DNA of 64,000 nt from an uncultured Prevotellaceae bacterium (GTDB lineage Bacteria > Bacteroidota > Bacteroidia > Bacteroidales > Bacteroidaceae), in contig CACZMV010000006.1 in assembly GCA_902782305.1 (NCBI GenBank), positions 1 through 64,000 on the forward strand. The letters run 5' to 3'. The notes beneath the pieces are model-generated. The model saw only the letters and a program-made list of their open reading frames with translations. It was not told the origin of the DNA and made no database searches. The position numbers were made by a program, and so were the translations under genes. Below, in pieces: positions 42,470 through 52,657 of the stretch; position 1 is the stretch's first letter; every line of letters begins with the position of its first letter.

Positions 42470-44305
42470 TTAAAAGTCACCGGGTTCATAGAGTCCGAAA
42501 TTCGGATCTTTCTCCGGTTGCCATGTTCTCAGTTTGATAAGCGGTTTCTTAGGTTCATTGATATCTACCAACAGCATCAGATAGCCTTTATCGCCGTAGG
42601 TTGACGAATAGTAGTCCTGCTGAATCTGGATACCATACGATTCGCCACCAGCACCCATCTTCTTGACATCATTGTCGGAGAAGCGGATGTTCACAAACTC
42701 GTTGCGCTCGAAACAGCGCTTCAGAGAGGCCAGATATTGATCCTTCGTCTGACGGTTCATCTTGATGATATGATTACCCTCTTGACTAATAGACGATTGA
42801 TTCTCCCTATTTGTTACACTGTTGGCCTTACTAACAACCGAACCCGTGATGATAACGGCATCATCGTCGAAGATGGAGCGGATATAGTCCAAGCGTTTCA
42901 GGGCGTAGGCCGTCTTGTAGTTCTCGAGGAAATTCATGATGGCCAAGCGCGACTTCTCGTCCCAAACACCCTTGTTCAGAATGTCGTCCTCAGCGGTCTT
43001 ACCCAGTCCAAAGGAGATGTTATCAATCTTCTGTTCCTTATTAAATGTCAGCACAATATCCTCGACAAACGTAGCACGACCACCAGAATTAAACGAGAAC
43101 GACATGCGCAGTCCACGCTCAACGATACCATCTTCCGACTCCAAGAAACGGATGTTCTGCGAATCAAGCACCTTAGCCTTACCATATTTCATCAGTTTGG
43201 TGAACATGCTCCAGCCTACCGATGTAAAGAGGTCGCGAGCCGAGTCGTAGTTCTTCTGCTTCACGGCAGCAACCATCTTCTCAATGGCATTCTTATAGGC
43301 ATTGACATTTTTCTCGATAGGCTTGGGAGGAGCTATCGACACCTCATTGGTGGTGAACGACTGACTCTGCATCATCTCCATACGGGCCTCGCGCTCCTTC
43401 TTCTTCTCATTGCTCTTCAGCATGACGTTGGTATAAGCCTTTGGCATAGGAGTACCCTTCACGGCATTGAGCACCATCTCGACTTCATTGTCAATCTTGG
43501 CCTCACCGGCATATTCGTACTCATACTTCATCTGCACTTGTGAGCCATCGAAGCCTGGAGCCAGTTCCAAGACGCCCCAGCCATCCTTGGCACTATAGAC
43601 AGCACTCCAAGTCTGTCCGTCCCAGAACTTATAATCGACACTATTGACGGGCTTACCCTTATAGGTGATGGCCAGACGGATATCATTGCCTTCGCGACTG
43701 TCGTAGATGGTCTTCAACTCGTAGAAGGTGTCGTCAATCTTCTCCTTACACCAGTTGGTGCAAACGTGTTCCTTACCGTCCTCGTCGGTATAAGTCACCT
43801 CATTGGGATACTGCAGCGACTTCAACAGCGTCAGGGCCCAGTAATAGTTGCGCAACACATCGTCTACCTTACCCTTCTTCTCTGCACGCACAGCGGTCTC
43901 AATCAAGTCGAGTGCCTTACGTTTGCGGGCCTCGAAAATCTTCTCAATCTCCGACTTTTTGATCCAGCGCACCACATAGGCATCGGGCTCATTCTTCAGC
44001 ACCTTCTGTTGGGTGTTGGTCAGCGTAGCCTGCGAATAGGTGCTTACTGTCTGTGAGAACTGCGACTCCTCATTCAACTGACCATTGCTGTTCTGTGTCT
44101 TCAATGAGCTGTGCGACTCACCCTGAACGTTAGTGGCAATCTTACCAATAAGGTTAGCCAGCGCCTGTTTGTCAGCCTCCGTCACAGTAGAGCCCCAGCC
44201 TTCACCATAGATGTAGTCTTCGCTGTCCCTGACCTGCTCCCAAGTTTGTGCGGAAGCAGTCAGAGCAACGAGTGCGAATAATACGAAAATCAGTCTTTTC
44301 TTCAT
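42470..44305 (-). CDS. large secreted protein with LPP20-like N terminus
   Basis: The 611-residue protein has a signal peptide MKKRLIFVLFALVALTASAQ. Its N-terminal domain (about 25-130; GEGWGSTVTEADKQALANLIGKIA) is LPP20-like and related to the protein encoded just downstream. It is followed by a helical part with a CTNWCKEKID Cys pair and two further domains with NTF2-like features (DDDAVIITGSVVSK in the last). The whole is probably periplasmic. It lies 3 bp from the stop of the giant BspA-like gene, in an operon of seven envelope genes. The role is unknown. Confidence 0.72.
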   Translation of the reverse strand: MKKRLIFVLFALVALTASAQTWEQVRDSEDYIYGEGWGSTVTEADKQALANLIGKIATNVQGESHSSLKTQNSNGQLNEESQFSQTVSTYSQATLTNTQQKVLKNEPDAYVVRWIKKSEIEKIFEARKRKALDLIETAVRAEKKGKVDDVLRNYYWALTLLKSLQYPNEVTYTDEDGKEHVCTNWCKEKIDDTFYELKTIYDSREGNDIRLAITYKGKPVNSVDYKFWDGQTWSAVYSAKDGWGVLELAPGFDGSQVQMKYEYEYAGEAKIDNEVEMVLNAVKGTPMPKAYTNVMLKSNEKKKEREARMEMMQSQSFTTNEVSIAPPKPIEKNVNAYKNAIEKMVAAVKQKNYDSARDLFTSVGWSMFTKLMKYGKAKVLDSQNIRFLESEDGIVERGLRMSFSFNSGGRATFVEDIVLTFNKEQKIDNISFGLGKTAEDDILNKGVWDEKSRLAIMNFLENYKTAYALKRLDYIRSIFDDDAVIITGSVVSKANSVTNRENQSSISQEGNHIIKMNRQTKDQYLASLKRCFERNEFVNIRFSDNDVKKMGAGGESYGIQIQQDYYSSTYGDKGYLMLLVDINEPKKPLIKLRTWQPEKDPNFGLYEPGDF

Positions 44306-44308
44306 TCC

Positions 44309-47300
44309 TTATTTTATAATTACCTTCTTACCATTTGTGATATATACGCCCTTCTGAGTTGGCTTGCCTTGCAGCTTGCGTCCATCAAGGGTATACCATG
44401 CTTCACTGTTCACTCTTTCACTATTCACTAGCGTAGCGTCGATGTCTGTAGTATCGCCACCCAGGTCTCCAACGATGAAGTATGGAGGAGCAGGGTTAGA
44501 GCCCTTATGCTCCACATAAGCCTGGAAGGGGAGTAAAGCACGATAGTTGCTCTCGAAGATACTGCCTTCAGGATAACCATTGCGCTGCTCACCAACGTTC
44601 AGGACGTACAGGTTGTTCTGAGCTGCAAGACGCTGGAATACAGGAGCCATCATGTAATTAGCGCTTTCATCCATTATTATCTCCGTTACAGGAACGGTGA
44701 CATTAGCAGCCGAGAAAGTGACACGACCTGCCAAGTTGTACTCAGCAATGTATTCCTCAGAGTTAGGCATACTGATGAGATAAGCCGTATTGGCCTCAAT
44801 GATTGAATCACTCTGCAAACCATCGTGGGTCAGGCGGCGTAACCAGAAGTGAGTATTACTTCTATTATTACCAAAAGGAGTAATCAGACCACGAGTCTCA
44901 TGCATGATCGTCTGAACGTTGAATGGCAAAGCGATAGTCTCCCAGCCACGGCTGACACCAATCTGGGTCTGCTGCTTGAACTCGCGTGTATAACTGATAG
45001 CCTCTGCCGTGAAGGCCTGCGGACAGTAGAAGTCATTATTGCCCTGTGCCACATCGGTCAGTACGATATTCTTCGCAAAACCATCGACAATGATGTTATT
45101 GCGGTCGGCAGGAGCCAAAGAATCAGATTTGACATAAATAAGCAGGTTGGGATTAGTGATAGCCTGCAAGTCGCTATTGGCCATTGGTACGCTACTGTTA
45201 TAGACAATAGCAGCAATTGACTCAGTTACTGTGCTGACACCGAAACTCTCCAGAGCCTCAGCTACCGTAGTATTACCTTCAATCGTGAGCACACCATCAA
45301 CGAACGTAGCTTCCACCTCCATCATCCTTTCAATCTCATAAGCACGCTCTGAGAGATACCTGGCCACTTCTTCCACCCTGTCCTTAGTCTCCGTACGGTG
45401 CTCGTACATGTCATAAGATGCCGCAATGTCTTCTTCGAATGAAGCCACTTCCTGATCGGGAACCTTTGCGCTATGTCTTGCTCTATCAGCAACACTTGAA
45501 GCATAGGATATCACTTCGCGAAGTGTCTGCCATGAGGTGTAAGGATAATCTAAGGTCCGTATTTCAGAGTTATCCATAGCTTGCTTGGCAGCATAAGCCT
45601 TGATAGTGACGTCACGCTGAATAGTCAACGGATTATTATAGTGGGCATAGTCGGCATCAGTAATGACACCATCACCATTTATATCGACATCAGACAACCA
45701 GTAGTAGATGTCAGCACCTTCCGTCGTCGTGCTGATAGTCAACTCGTCGTTCTGCCATGAGAAATTCGGAGTAGCAACGGTACCTGTAGGTGTCATCTGA
45801 GCTTCAATCTGGGCACAAAGTTCATTGATACGTTGTGTAAAGTGGGTAGCCTCAAAGCTGTCCATCTGGGCGCGATTGTTGTAAATCATGTCACCCTCGT
45901 TCAAAGCCCACTGCAACTGCTCTAATAATTGAGTATCCACATTGGGATTGCCCTGAGCACGACTATAGAGGTCAACACCACTTGTTACAGCAGCCTTCAG
46001 ATTCACCCATGCCTCGTAGTCATAGACCATCGTAGTGGTGTCAGAAACGATTGTTCCCGTTGCATTATCAGCAACAGCAATGGCCTTCACTACCGCAGCC
46101 ATCTTCAACTCGAAGGGATGCTCATAATAAGTAGACTGCTGTCCGTCAGGTGTTACTATCAAGCTATTCTTCACACTATCTACCACAGCCTCAGCCATAG
46201 AAGGCAGTTCGGCCACCTTATAGAAGATGCTGGCATTCTGCGTCTCAGTTGTCATTGCAAGGTTGTCACCCTCAAAGCGGAACTCAGGTGCAACTACGTT
46301 TGTTGACGCATTCTTATCCGTGAAGTAACCAGGATTGTTCTCACCTCCGTCGATGTGAGCATAAGTGTAGTCAACGTGATTTTCATTATATAAAGTGCCT
46401 GCACCACCAGCAAGATTTGTACATCCAGCAAACGGATCACTACCCTCAGTAACAGAGGCTGTTGACCATTCGCTACCTGCATAGATGGTTGTCAATGAAG
46501 AACAATTGAGGAACGTCTTGCCCATGTCTGTAACTTTGGCCGTATTGAAGCTACTCAAGTCGAGCGTTATCAGACCAGTGCAACCTGTGAAGGTACTAAA
46601 CAAATTGGTTACATTTGCAGTATTAAAGTTTGTTACATCAAGGCTAGTCAAATCTACACAATTAGCAAACATATTACCCATGTTCGTCACATTAGCTGTA
46701 TTGAAATGGCTAACATCGATACTGCGTAAAGCTCCACAACTTTCAAACATAGCCGACATATCTGTCACCTTTTCAGTATTGAAATGGCTAACATTGATGT
46801 TATCCAAAACCCTGCACCCCATAAACATACCGCTCATGCTCGTCACGTTATCTGTTACAAGGTATTCAATTCCAGTAATAGACATTAGCTCTGAACAACC
46901 ATAGAACCAGTATGCTGTACTGGTTGGTCTACAATTAGCAAATGAAGCATCGAAGTTAACCGTCAGAATATTACCACGGTTCTGCATCCACTGCTGGTTT
47001 TGCATCATCTCATCCAGTCCAATAGCATCACGATAAGCCGACTTGTTTCCATCATAATAGAGGGTCAGCACCATATTGTTATCGCTCAGCACGCCATACG
47101 CCTCGTTGTACGACGCATTCTTTTCTGTGAAATAGCCAGGATTATCCGTACCTCCGTCGATGTGGGCGTAAGTATGGTCGGTATGGTCGGCACTATAGGC
47201 TGTGCCTGCCCCACCTATGAGATTAGTGCAATCTTCGAACATTCCTGTTCCATCTATAACATTCGTAATACTCCATCCGCTTCCTGCAAAGACGGCAGTT

Positions 47301-49267
47301 AAACCAGAACAGCCAGAGAACATTCGAGTCATGTACGTGACATTATCTGTATTAAATCCACTCATATCAAGAGTTGTAAGACTACGACAACCATAGAACA
47401 TAAAACTAATGTTCGTCACATTGGAAGTATTGAAGTTGCTCACATCGAGACTCGTCAAACCAGAACAGCCATTAAACATAGAATTCATGTCTGTCACATT
47501 GGAAGTATTGAAATTGCCCAAGTCAAGACTCGTCAAACCAGAACAACCATAGAACATAAAAGACATATTCGTCACATTATCTGTTTTGAAGTTGCTCAAG
47601 TCAAGGCTCGTCAAATTGTACAAACTTACAAACATAGCGCTCATGTCCGTCACATTATCCGTCTTGAAACCACTCACATCAAGAGTTGTCAAACCAGATC
47701 TAGAGAACATACCAGACATATTCGTCACATTTTCGGTATTGAAACCCGTCACGTCAAGACTCGTCAGACGGGAACAGTCACCGAACATACTACTCATATC
47801 CGTAACTTTGCTAGTATTGAAATTGCTAACGTCAAGGCTCGTCAATTCGAAACATCTAAAGAACATAGACCGCATGTCCGTCACGTTACTGGTATTCAGA
47901 TACTCAATACCACTAATGGCCGTCAGATTATTAAATCCACTGAACCAGTATGCCGTACTTGTTATGGTATTGCAGTTTGCAAACGAAGCATCGAATACGA
48001 CATTTGTAATAGATGAAGTGAGGTCATGCCAACCTCTATAATCCTCGCTATTAAACGGTCCTACAGGCATACCGCCGCGCGCCGTCATCTGCTCATCATA
48101 GTAGAACGTCAGGACAGTATTGTCTTCACTCAATGCAGCATACGCCTCAGCGTCAGTCGAAGTTTGTGCAAACGTCACTGTAATGGCGATATCACCGTAC
48201 ACACCGGGGATTGTGTAAGAAGCCGCAGAATATTCTGTTGCGGGAGTAACTTGTGAAGTGACATCCAGTGAGTCAATCTTCACTGAGGCCAGCTGGTAGC
48301 CTTCATCGGGGAAGAAGAACATCTCCAGCGGTTCGCCGTCAGCCACATGCACATCACCCTTGTCACGGATAACATCAGCCATTCCTGCACTCACCTCACC
48401 ATTTCCCTCAACAGTAATCAAGACGTAGTGAGTAGAAGAAGCATCCTGTTCGCTCAGGTAACCAGGAGCCGACGTACCGCCGTCGATGCGGGCGTAGGTG
48501 GCTGTGATATATTCGGAATTGAAGGTAGTGCCTGCTCCGCCTACAAGATTGGTACAGGCTTTGAACATATTCTCGCTGTTGGTCACGCTTTCCGTGCTCC
48601 AGTCGCTGCCTACGTAAATAGTAGTGAGAGCCGAGCACTCGTTGAACATGTACGACATGTTTGTCACCTGACTGGTATTGAAACTGCTCAGATTGATGGT
48701 GACGAGCGATGACGACTGCTCGAACATCGAGTTCATGTCGGTGGCCTGTCTGGTATAGAAGCTGCTCAAGTCAATGCTGGTCAGCGATGAGCAATTGCCC
48801 AGCATGCCGGCGAAGTTGGTGACGTTCTCTGTGTTGAAGAAGCTCAAGTCGAGCGAGGTCAGCGCAGCACAGTAGTTGAACATGAAACTCATGTCGGTCA
48901 CCGCCTCTGTGTTGAGGTGATCCAGCCCGCTAATCGTGGTCAGCGAACGGCAGTAGGCAAACCAGAACGAGGTGCTGGTGGGTCGGTAGTTGGCAAACGA
49001 ACTGTCGATGGTCACCGTCGTGATGTTCTCGCGGTTCATCGACCACGCCTGGCTTTGCATCAGCTCGTCCATCCCCACGGTGGCAAAGCCCTCAGTATGG
49101 CTGTTGCGGTTCTCGTCGTAGTAGAGTGTGGCGGTAATGTCATTATTCTCACCGCTCATCAGCACAGCATACGCCTCAGAGCTGGTTTCATCACCAGCAG
49201 TAGTACCCTGTGCCCACGACATGGCGGACAACAGGGTACATAATATGGTTAATAGAATTTTCTTCAT
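44309..49267 (-). CDS. giant BspA-like (DUF285) surface protein
   Basis: The start at 49267 gives MKKILLTILCTLLSAMSWAQ, a signal peptide; an ATG eight codons earlier has no signal-like context. About 1650 residues follow the DUF285/BspA leucine-rich pattern, in which units such as LTSLDLSNFNTSNVTDM with MFxGCSGL recur every 23-24 residues. Three repeat blocks (about 60-270, 400-680, 760-980) are separated by linkers with YAHIDGG and PGYFTEKNAS. Later parts contain CHB_HEX-like beta domains (SIFYKVAELPSM; DIYYWLSDVD). The last 30 residues, WYTLDGRKLQGKPTQKGVY then ITNGKKVIIK, resemble the end of the protein at 56776. It is probably a surface adhesin that binds host or microbial partners. Confidence 0.88.
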   Translation of the reverse strand: MKKILLTILCTLLSAMSWAQGTTAGDETSSEAYAVLMSGENNDITATLYYDENRNSHTEGFATVGMDELMQSQAWSMNRENITTVTIDSSFANYRPTSTSFWFAYCRSLTTISGLDHLNTEAVTDMSFMFNYCAALTSLDLSFFNTENVTNFAGMLGNCSSLTSIDLSSFYTRQATDMNSMFEQSSSLVTINLSSFNTSQVTNMSYMFNECSALTTIYVGSDWSTESVTNSENMFKACTNLVGGAGTTFNSEYITATYARIDGGTSAPGYLSEQDASSTHYVLITVEGNGEVSAGMADVIRDKGDVHVADGEPLEMFFFPDEGYQLASVKIDSLDVTSQVTPATEYSAASYTIPGVYGDIAITVTFAQTSTDAEAYAALSEDNTVLTFYYDEQMTARGGMPVGPFNSEDYRGWHDLTSSITNVVFDASFANCNTITSTAYWFSGFNNLTAISGIEYLNTSNVTDMRSMFFRCFELTSLDVSNFNTSKVTDMSSMFGDCSRLTSLDVTGFNTENVTNMSGMFSRSGLTTLDVSGFKTDNVTDMSAMFVSLYNLTSLDLSNFKTDNVTNMSFMFYGCSGLTSLDLGNFNTSNVTDMNSMFNGCSGLTSLDVSNFNTSNVTNISFMFYGCRSLTTLDMSGFNTDNVTYMTRMFSGCSGLTAVFAGSGWSITNVIDGTGMFEDCTNLIGGAGTAYSADHTDHTYAHIDGGTDNPGYFTEKNASYNEAYGVLSDNNMVLTLYYDGNKSAYRDAIGLDEMMQNQQWMQNRGNILTVNFDASFANCRPTSTAYWFYGCSELMSITGIEYLVTDNVTSMSGMFMGCRVLDNINVSHFNTEKVTDMSAMFESCGALRSIDVSHFNTANVTNMGNMFANCVDLTSLDVTNFNTANVTNLFSTFTGCTGLITLDLSSFNTAKVTDMGKTFLNCSSLTTIYAGSEWSTASVTEGSDPFAGCTNLAGGAGTLYNENHVDYTYAHIDGGENNPGYFTDKNASTNVVAPEFRFEGDNLAMTTETQNASIFYKVAELPSMAEAVVDSVKNSLIVTPDGQQSTYYEHPFELKMAAVVKAIAVADNATGTIVSDTTTMVYDYEAWVNLKAAVTSGVDLYSRAQGNPNVDTQLLEQLQWALNEGDMIYNNRAQMDSFEATHFTQRINELCAQIEAQMTPTGTVATPNFSWQNDELTISTTTEGADIYYWLSDVDINGDGVITDADYAHYNNPLTIQRDVTIKAYAAKQAMDNSEIRTLDYPYTSWQTLREVISYASSVADRARHSAKVPDQEVASFEEDIAASYDMYEHRTETKDRVEEVARYLSERAYEIERMMEVEATFVDGVLTIEGNTTVAEALESFGVSTVTESIAAIVYNSSVPMANSDLQAITNPNLLIYVKSDSLAPADRNNIIVDGFAKNIVLTDVAQGNNDFYCPQAFTAEAISYTREFKQQTQIGVSRGWETIALPFNVQTIMHETRGLITPFGNNRSNTHFWLRRLTHDGLQSDSIIEANTAYLISMPNSEEYIAEYNLAGRVTFSAANVTVPVTEIIMDESANYMMAPVFQRLAAQNNLYVLNVGEQRNGYPEGSIFESNYRALLPFQAYVEHKGSNPAPPYFIVGDLGGDTTDIDATLVNSERVNSEAWYTLDGRKLQGKPTQKGVYITNGKKVIIK

Positions 49268-49297
49268 AGCTTCATCGTCTAAAGTGTACACTATCGG

Positions 49298-50656
49298 TTA
49301 CCGTCTCGGAGCCAGCGATGGATCGGGATTATCGCTCTCACCCGGCTCTGTTGCTGACGACGAAGTGGTAATGGTTACCACATTAGGACTATAGACGAAG
49401 TTGTCCTGTCCCGTCTTGCTAAGTACATAAGCACGAACATAATAGGTGGTAGTGGGCTCCAAGTGCTCGATAGTAGCCAACACGTTCTTTGTGTAACCAC
49501 CGCGACCAACGGTCACAACCTCACCATCCTGACGGGTTGGCATACGATTCGTTCTGCTGTAAACCAGTCCGTAGTCAATCACCTCTTCGTCAGAAACGAA
49601 ACTGAAGCGGAACTCTGCGCCCGTATTGCCAACATACAACGAAGTCAAGTCACCAACGACGGTCTGAGGCTCTGGAGTACCTACGCCAGCCTGCTCAACC
49701 AATACGATGCACTGCTTGGGATCCTTGGTACCAGAAATGAAGACAACCGCTGTCAAACGAGCTATCGTGCTGGTGTTCTGATCGCAGAAAATGCGAACTT
49801 CACCATTGCCAACACCCGTTGAGCTACTGTAGTTCTCATGCTCGTGATGATCATACATAGGCTCCAAATGCAGCCAATCAACAGAAGAAGGAATGTAGGC
49901 ATTCCACTCAGCATTGCTCTCCACACGAATCATCTGTTCGCCACCTTTGGCCTCGAAACCAGTCTGGTCGATGGGAACATTCAGATAGATATCGTCACTG
50001 TTCATACCAGCCTGTATCACCTGAACCTCGGCACTGCTTGAGCCATAAAGGACAGTGAAAGAGGTAGAACGGGCAGCATCAGAGGTAACACGGTCGGCTG
50101 TTACGTTGATGGTCGTAGCACCCGTAGCACCTGTTGTCTTATCCAAGTGGAGCCAGTTGATGCCAGCAGGAGTCTGGATATTCCAATTATCGTTACTGGT
50201 GATAGACATCAAGTGTGCACCTGCAGGATTAGCAGGGAAAGAGATAGTCTTGGAAGAGATATTGATTGTGGGGTCGCCACTCTTCTGACGGAGCGCTATC
50301 TTCTGATGGAGTCCACCATCGGAAGTCAGCATGATAGTATCCAAACGATCGAATATCGAGGTATTCTGGTCTGACAGAATCACCAGCGTTCCATTGCCCG
50401 TACCACGCTGTGGCTGTACGGTCAGTGAAGGCCAGGGATTATTGAGATCAGGAATCACATTCATGGTCCATGCACAGTTTGCAGTTACCGTCACTGCCTT
50501 TTCTTCGTCACCAGAACGGAGCTCAATATTTCCGCCCTCAATCTTTAGAATTTCCTTTGTAGGCTTGTAATCCAACTGGTCGTCCGACTTACAACCTGTC
50601 AGTCCTGCCACGATGGGTAATGCAGCCAGTATGGCTATGATATTTCTTGTCTTCAT
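49298..50656 (-). CDS. BACON-domain lipoprotein
   Basis: The 452-residue protein has a lipoprotein signal with lipobox LTGC near residue 22. Three BACON-type domains follow, at about 35-125, 130-215 and 230-325. They show the typical WxxxxP and WLHL patterns (NWNIQTPAGINWLHLDKTTG). A fibronectin-type domain (about 340-430; FVSDEEVIDYGLVYSRTNRMP, TTTYYVRAYVLSKTG) follows. BACON domains bind carbohydrates or mucin in some proteins. It should be surface-anchored and is encoded between the PEGA protein and the giant BspA-like protein, with gaps of about 30 bp. Confidence 0.88.
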   Translation of the reverse strand: MKTRNIIAILAALPIVAGLTGCKSDDQLDYKPTKEILKIEGGNIELRSGDEEKAVTVTANCAWTMNVIPDLNNPWPSLTVQPQRGTGNGTLVILSDQNTSIFDRLDTIMLTSDGGLHQKIALRQKSGDPTINISSKTISFPANPAGAHLMSITSNDNWNIQTPAGINWLHLDKTTGATGATTINVTADRVTSDAARSTSFTVLYGSSSAEVQVIQAGMNSDDIYLNVPIDQTGFEAKGGEQMIRVESNAEWNAYIPSSVDWLHLEPMYDHHEHENYSSSTGVGNGEVRIFCDQNTSTIARLTAVVFISGTKDPKQCIVLVEQAGVGTPEPQTVVGDLTSLYVGNTGAEFRFSFVSDEEVIDYGLVYSRTNRMPTRQDGEVVTVGRGGYTKNVLATIEHLEPTTTYYVRAYVLSKTGQDNFVYSPNVVTITTSSSATEPGESDNPDPSLAPRR

Positions 50657-50689
50657 ATCTTTCAGTCTTTATATATAATAAGGTATAGA

Positions 50690-52273
50690 TTAGAAATTGA
50701 AATTGAAGATGGCACCTATAGTTACCATAAAGCCACCAGCCGAGATGTCGCTATTGTCAGCGATACGCTCAAAGTTCTTATCCTTGCTGATTCCAATAGA
50801 ATAAGCAGGATTAGCAAAGAGGTAGATTCGCTCCATTGGGGCGAAAAGCAGTTTTGCACCCACGGATACACAGTTGGCTATAGCTCCGTCACCAAAGAGT
50901 TCTACTCCATCTTGCACAGTTCCAGAGAGACGTTCCATCTCATAGCCCACTTGTGGAGTAATGCCTATACGATCGGTCAGTTCAACCTGATAACCTAGTT
51001 TAAAGGCCAACGTAGAACGCTTGTAACTAATAGAGCTTTGATATGTATCTTTGGGAATATACGTTTGGGTAATAGGGTCTTGAATAACATTATCAGTATA
51101 CCAATAAACTTCCTCTGACTTGCCAAAACCGAAGGTATAACTTGCCTGCAAGTCGAATTTCTTATAAGTAACACCCAACAAGCCAGTAACACCGCCTAAA
51201 GAACGGATGCTATAGCCTGCACCGAAGTAGAAGGCCATTGGCTTGATGTACTTAACACGCTCCATCGAAATGGTGTCGCGAGTGGTCTGGTTATGACGGA
51301 CAATATATTCCAGTCCGCTCTTGGCAACATAACCCTTGCGAGTCAGGTTAATCTGATAAGTACCAACGGGCAGAGTATGTGATTCCGTCAGATCAATAGG
51401 AGTGTCACCGTTAATCGTTGCCACCGCATTGCGAGGACGGGTATAAAGGCTCAGACGACCAGTATGAGGTGTAGGTTGCGCAGCCTGCACAGTGTTCTGC
51501 TTCTGTGCAACCACTGTAAACGAAGTCTTTTCAGGGTCGCAATCGGCCTTGCGCGTCTCTACAACGTAAGAACCTTCTCGCAACTGGGTCTGCCAAGTGC
51601 CATTGCCCACATTCTTACCCTCGAACCATATTTCAGCACGGTTATCAACGTTTATCGTCACATCACCAAAGTGATCGGACATATCACGCTGCTCGACGTT
51701 AACCAGACGAAGGCTGGCATCGTCGTCAGTAGTAATAATGAACGAGGTCTCACCCTCGAAACGGTCCTTCAAGGCACGAACGGTATGACGACCATAGTTC
51801 AGATACTTGTGGTTAATGGGCGACTGGCCCACGTTTTCACCATCAATGTAGATGGTTGAATTAGCCATCTGCGAGTTGATGGTGACATAGCGACCGATAC
51901 CGATGTCCAGGTACATCTCGTAGGTTCTGGCACCATCGATAGTTACAGGATAATAGTACTCACGCAAAGAACCATAGTTTCTGTGTCGGATAGTGAGTTT
52001 CTTCGAGCGACGAGGCACATAGAGCCAGATTTCGCCATCGTGATCCTCACTGGCAACAATACCCAGCGAACCACCATCAAAGGTGAATCCGCCCTCAGGA
52101 GCCTGAATCTTAATCAAAGCAGCTTTCTCGCCGTTTTGGTCAAGCTTTTGTGTACCATGCGTGTTCGCTGTCATGTCTTTCTCCAGCTTTTCGAACTTAA
52201 GAACCTTGATATTCTGTGCGTTCAGGCACATGGCCAAAAGAGCTGATAATGTTAGGAGTGCTAGTTTTTTCAT
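50690..52273 (-). CDS. PEGA-domain outer-membrane beta-barrel protein
   Basis: The 527-residue protein has a signal peptide MKKLALLTLSALLAMCLNAQ. Two PEGA-like domains are visible: STIYIDGENVGQSPINH (around 138) and NAVATINGDTPIDLTE (around 285). The C-terminal 180 residues are strands ending in aromatic residues, FYFGAGYSIRSLGG to MVTIGAIFNFNF, a beta-barrel end with terminal Phe. It is the first gene of the envelope operon, with its -7 box at 52308. It may be the outer-membrane anchor or assembly platform for the following surface proteins; that is inference. Confidence 0.82.
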   Translation of the reverse strand: MKKLALLTLSALLAMCLNAQNIKVLKFEKLEKDMTANTHGTQKLDQNGEKAALIKIQAPEGGFTFDGGSLGIVASEDHDGEIWLYVPRRSKKLTIRHRNYGSLREYYYPVTIDGARTYEMYLDIGIGRYVTINSQMANSTIYIDGENVGQSPINHKYLNYGRHTVRALKDRFEGETSFIITTDDDASLRLVNVEQRDMSDHFGDVTINVDNRAEIWFEGKNVGNGTWQTQLREGSYVVETRKADCDPEKTSFTVVAQKQNTVQAAQPTPHTGRLSLYTRPRNAVATINGDTPIDLTESHTLPVGTYQINLTRKGYVAKSGLEYIVRHNQTTRDTISMERVKYIKPMAFYFGAGYSIRSLGGVTGLLGVTYKKFDLQASYTFGFGKSEEVYWYTDNVIQDPITQTYIPKDTYQSSISYKRSTLAFKLGYQVELTDRIGITPQVGYEMERLSGTVQDGVELFGDGAIANCVSVGAKLLFAPMERIYLFANPAYSIGISKDKNFERIADNSDISAGGFMVTIGAIFNFNF

Positions 52274-52307
52274 ATCATTGTAATTATAGTTATTTCACAT
52301 CTTGGGG

Positions 52308-52315
52308 CAAAGATA
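52308..52315 (-). promoter_or_regulatory. -7 promoter box of the envelope operon
   Basis: The minus strand reads TATCTTTG, 34 bp before the start of the PEGA gene. It is the only clear promoter upstream of the seven-gene minus-strand operon. Confidence 0.6.
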
Positions 52316-52394
52316 ATGATAAAAAACTATAAAACCAAACAATTTGAATAGAAAAAACGCTAATGTGACGAATTTATCACATTAGCGTAGGTTG

Positions 52395-52469
52395 TGGGCG
52401 TTGACGGATTCGAACCGCCGACCCTCTGCTTGTAAGGCAGATGCTCTAAACCAGCTGAGCTAAACGCCC
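52395..52469 (-). tRNA. tRNA-Val (anticodon TAC), copy 1
   Basis: On the minus strand the acceptor GGGCGTT pairs with AACGCCC. The anticodon stem TCTGC/GCAGA holds the loop CTTACAA, anticodon TAC, and GTTCGAATC is the T-loop. The discriminator is A; CCA is not encoded. It differs from the copy at 54610 in only a few positions. Confidence 0.95.
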
Positions 52470-52488
52470 TTTCTTTTCAAAAGCGGTG

Positions 52489-52496
52489 CAAAGGTA
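52489..52496 (-). promoter_or_regulatory. -7 promoter box of tRNA-Val copy 1
   Basis: The minus strand reads TACCTTTG followed by CA, 19 bp upstream of the mature tRNA end. Confidence 0.65.
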
Positions 52497-52504
52497 CAAA
52501 GAAA

Positions 52505-52652
52505 AATGAGAAATGAGGAATGAAGAATGAGAAATTTGCCTTTTGTTAGCATTATTTAACAAAGCAAAGACCGTTTCGTCTTGCAAAACCCTCATTTCTT
52601 CAATTTTCATTTACATTTCTCATTTCTCATTCCTCATTCCTCATTTCTCATT
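52505..52652. repeat. inverted ATGAGAAATGAG word repeats
   Basis: Words ATGAGAAATGAG at 52507-52533 face their reverse complements CATTTCTCATTTCTCATTCC at 52612-52652, so the two sets could pair into a long hairpin. They fill the gap between tRNA-Val and the ACT gene. The same word is found in frame in the primase gene and at 54525. Confidence 0.65.
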
Positions 52653-52657
52653 TCGAC

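Noticed and set aside
42470..44305. Possible Type VI or fimbrial operon by repeated secreted proteins
   Set aside because: No motor ATPase, sheath, FimA-like pilin or usher-type proteins are present.
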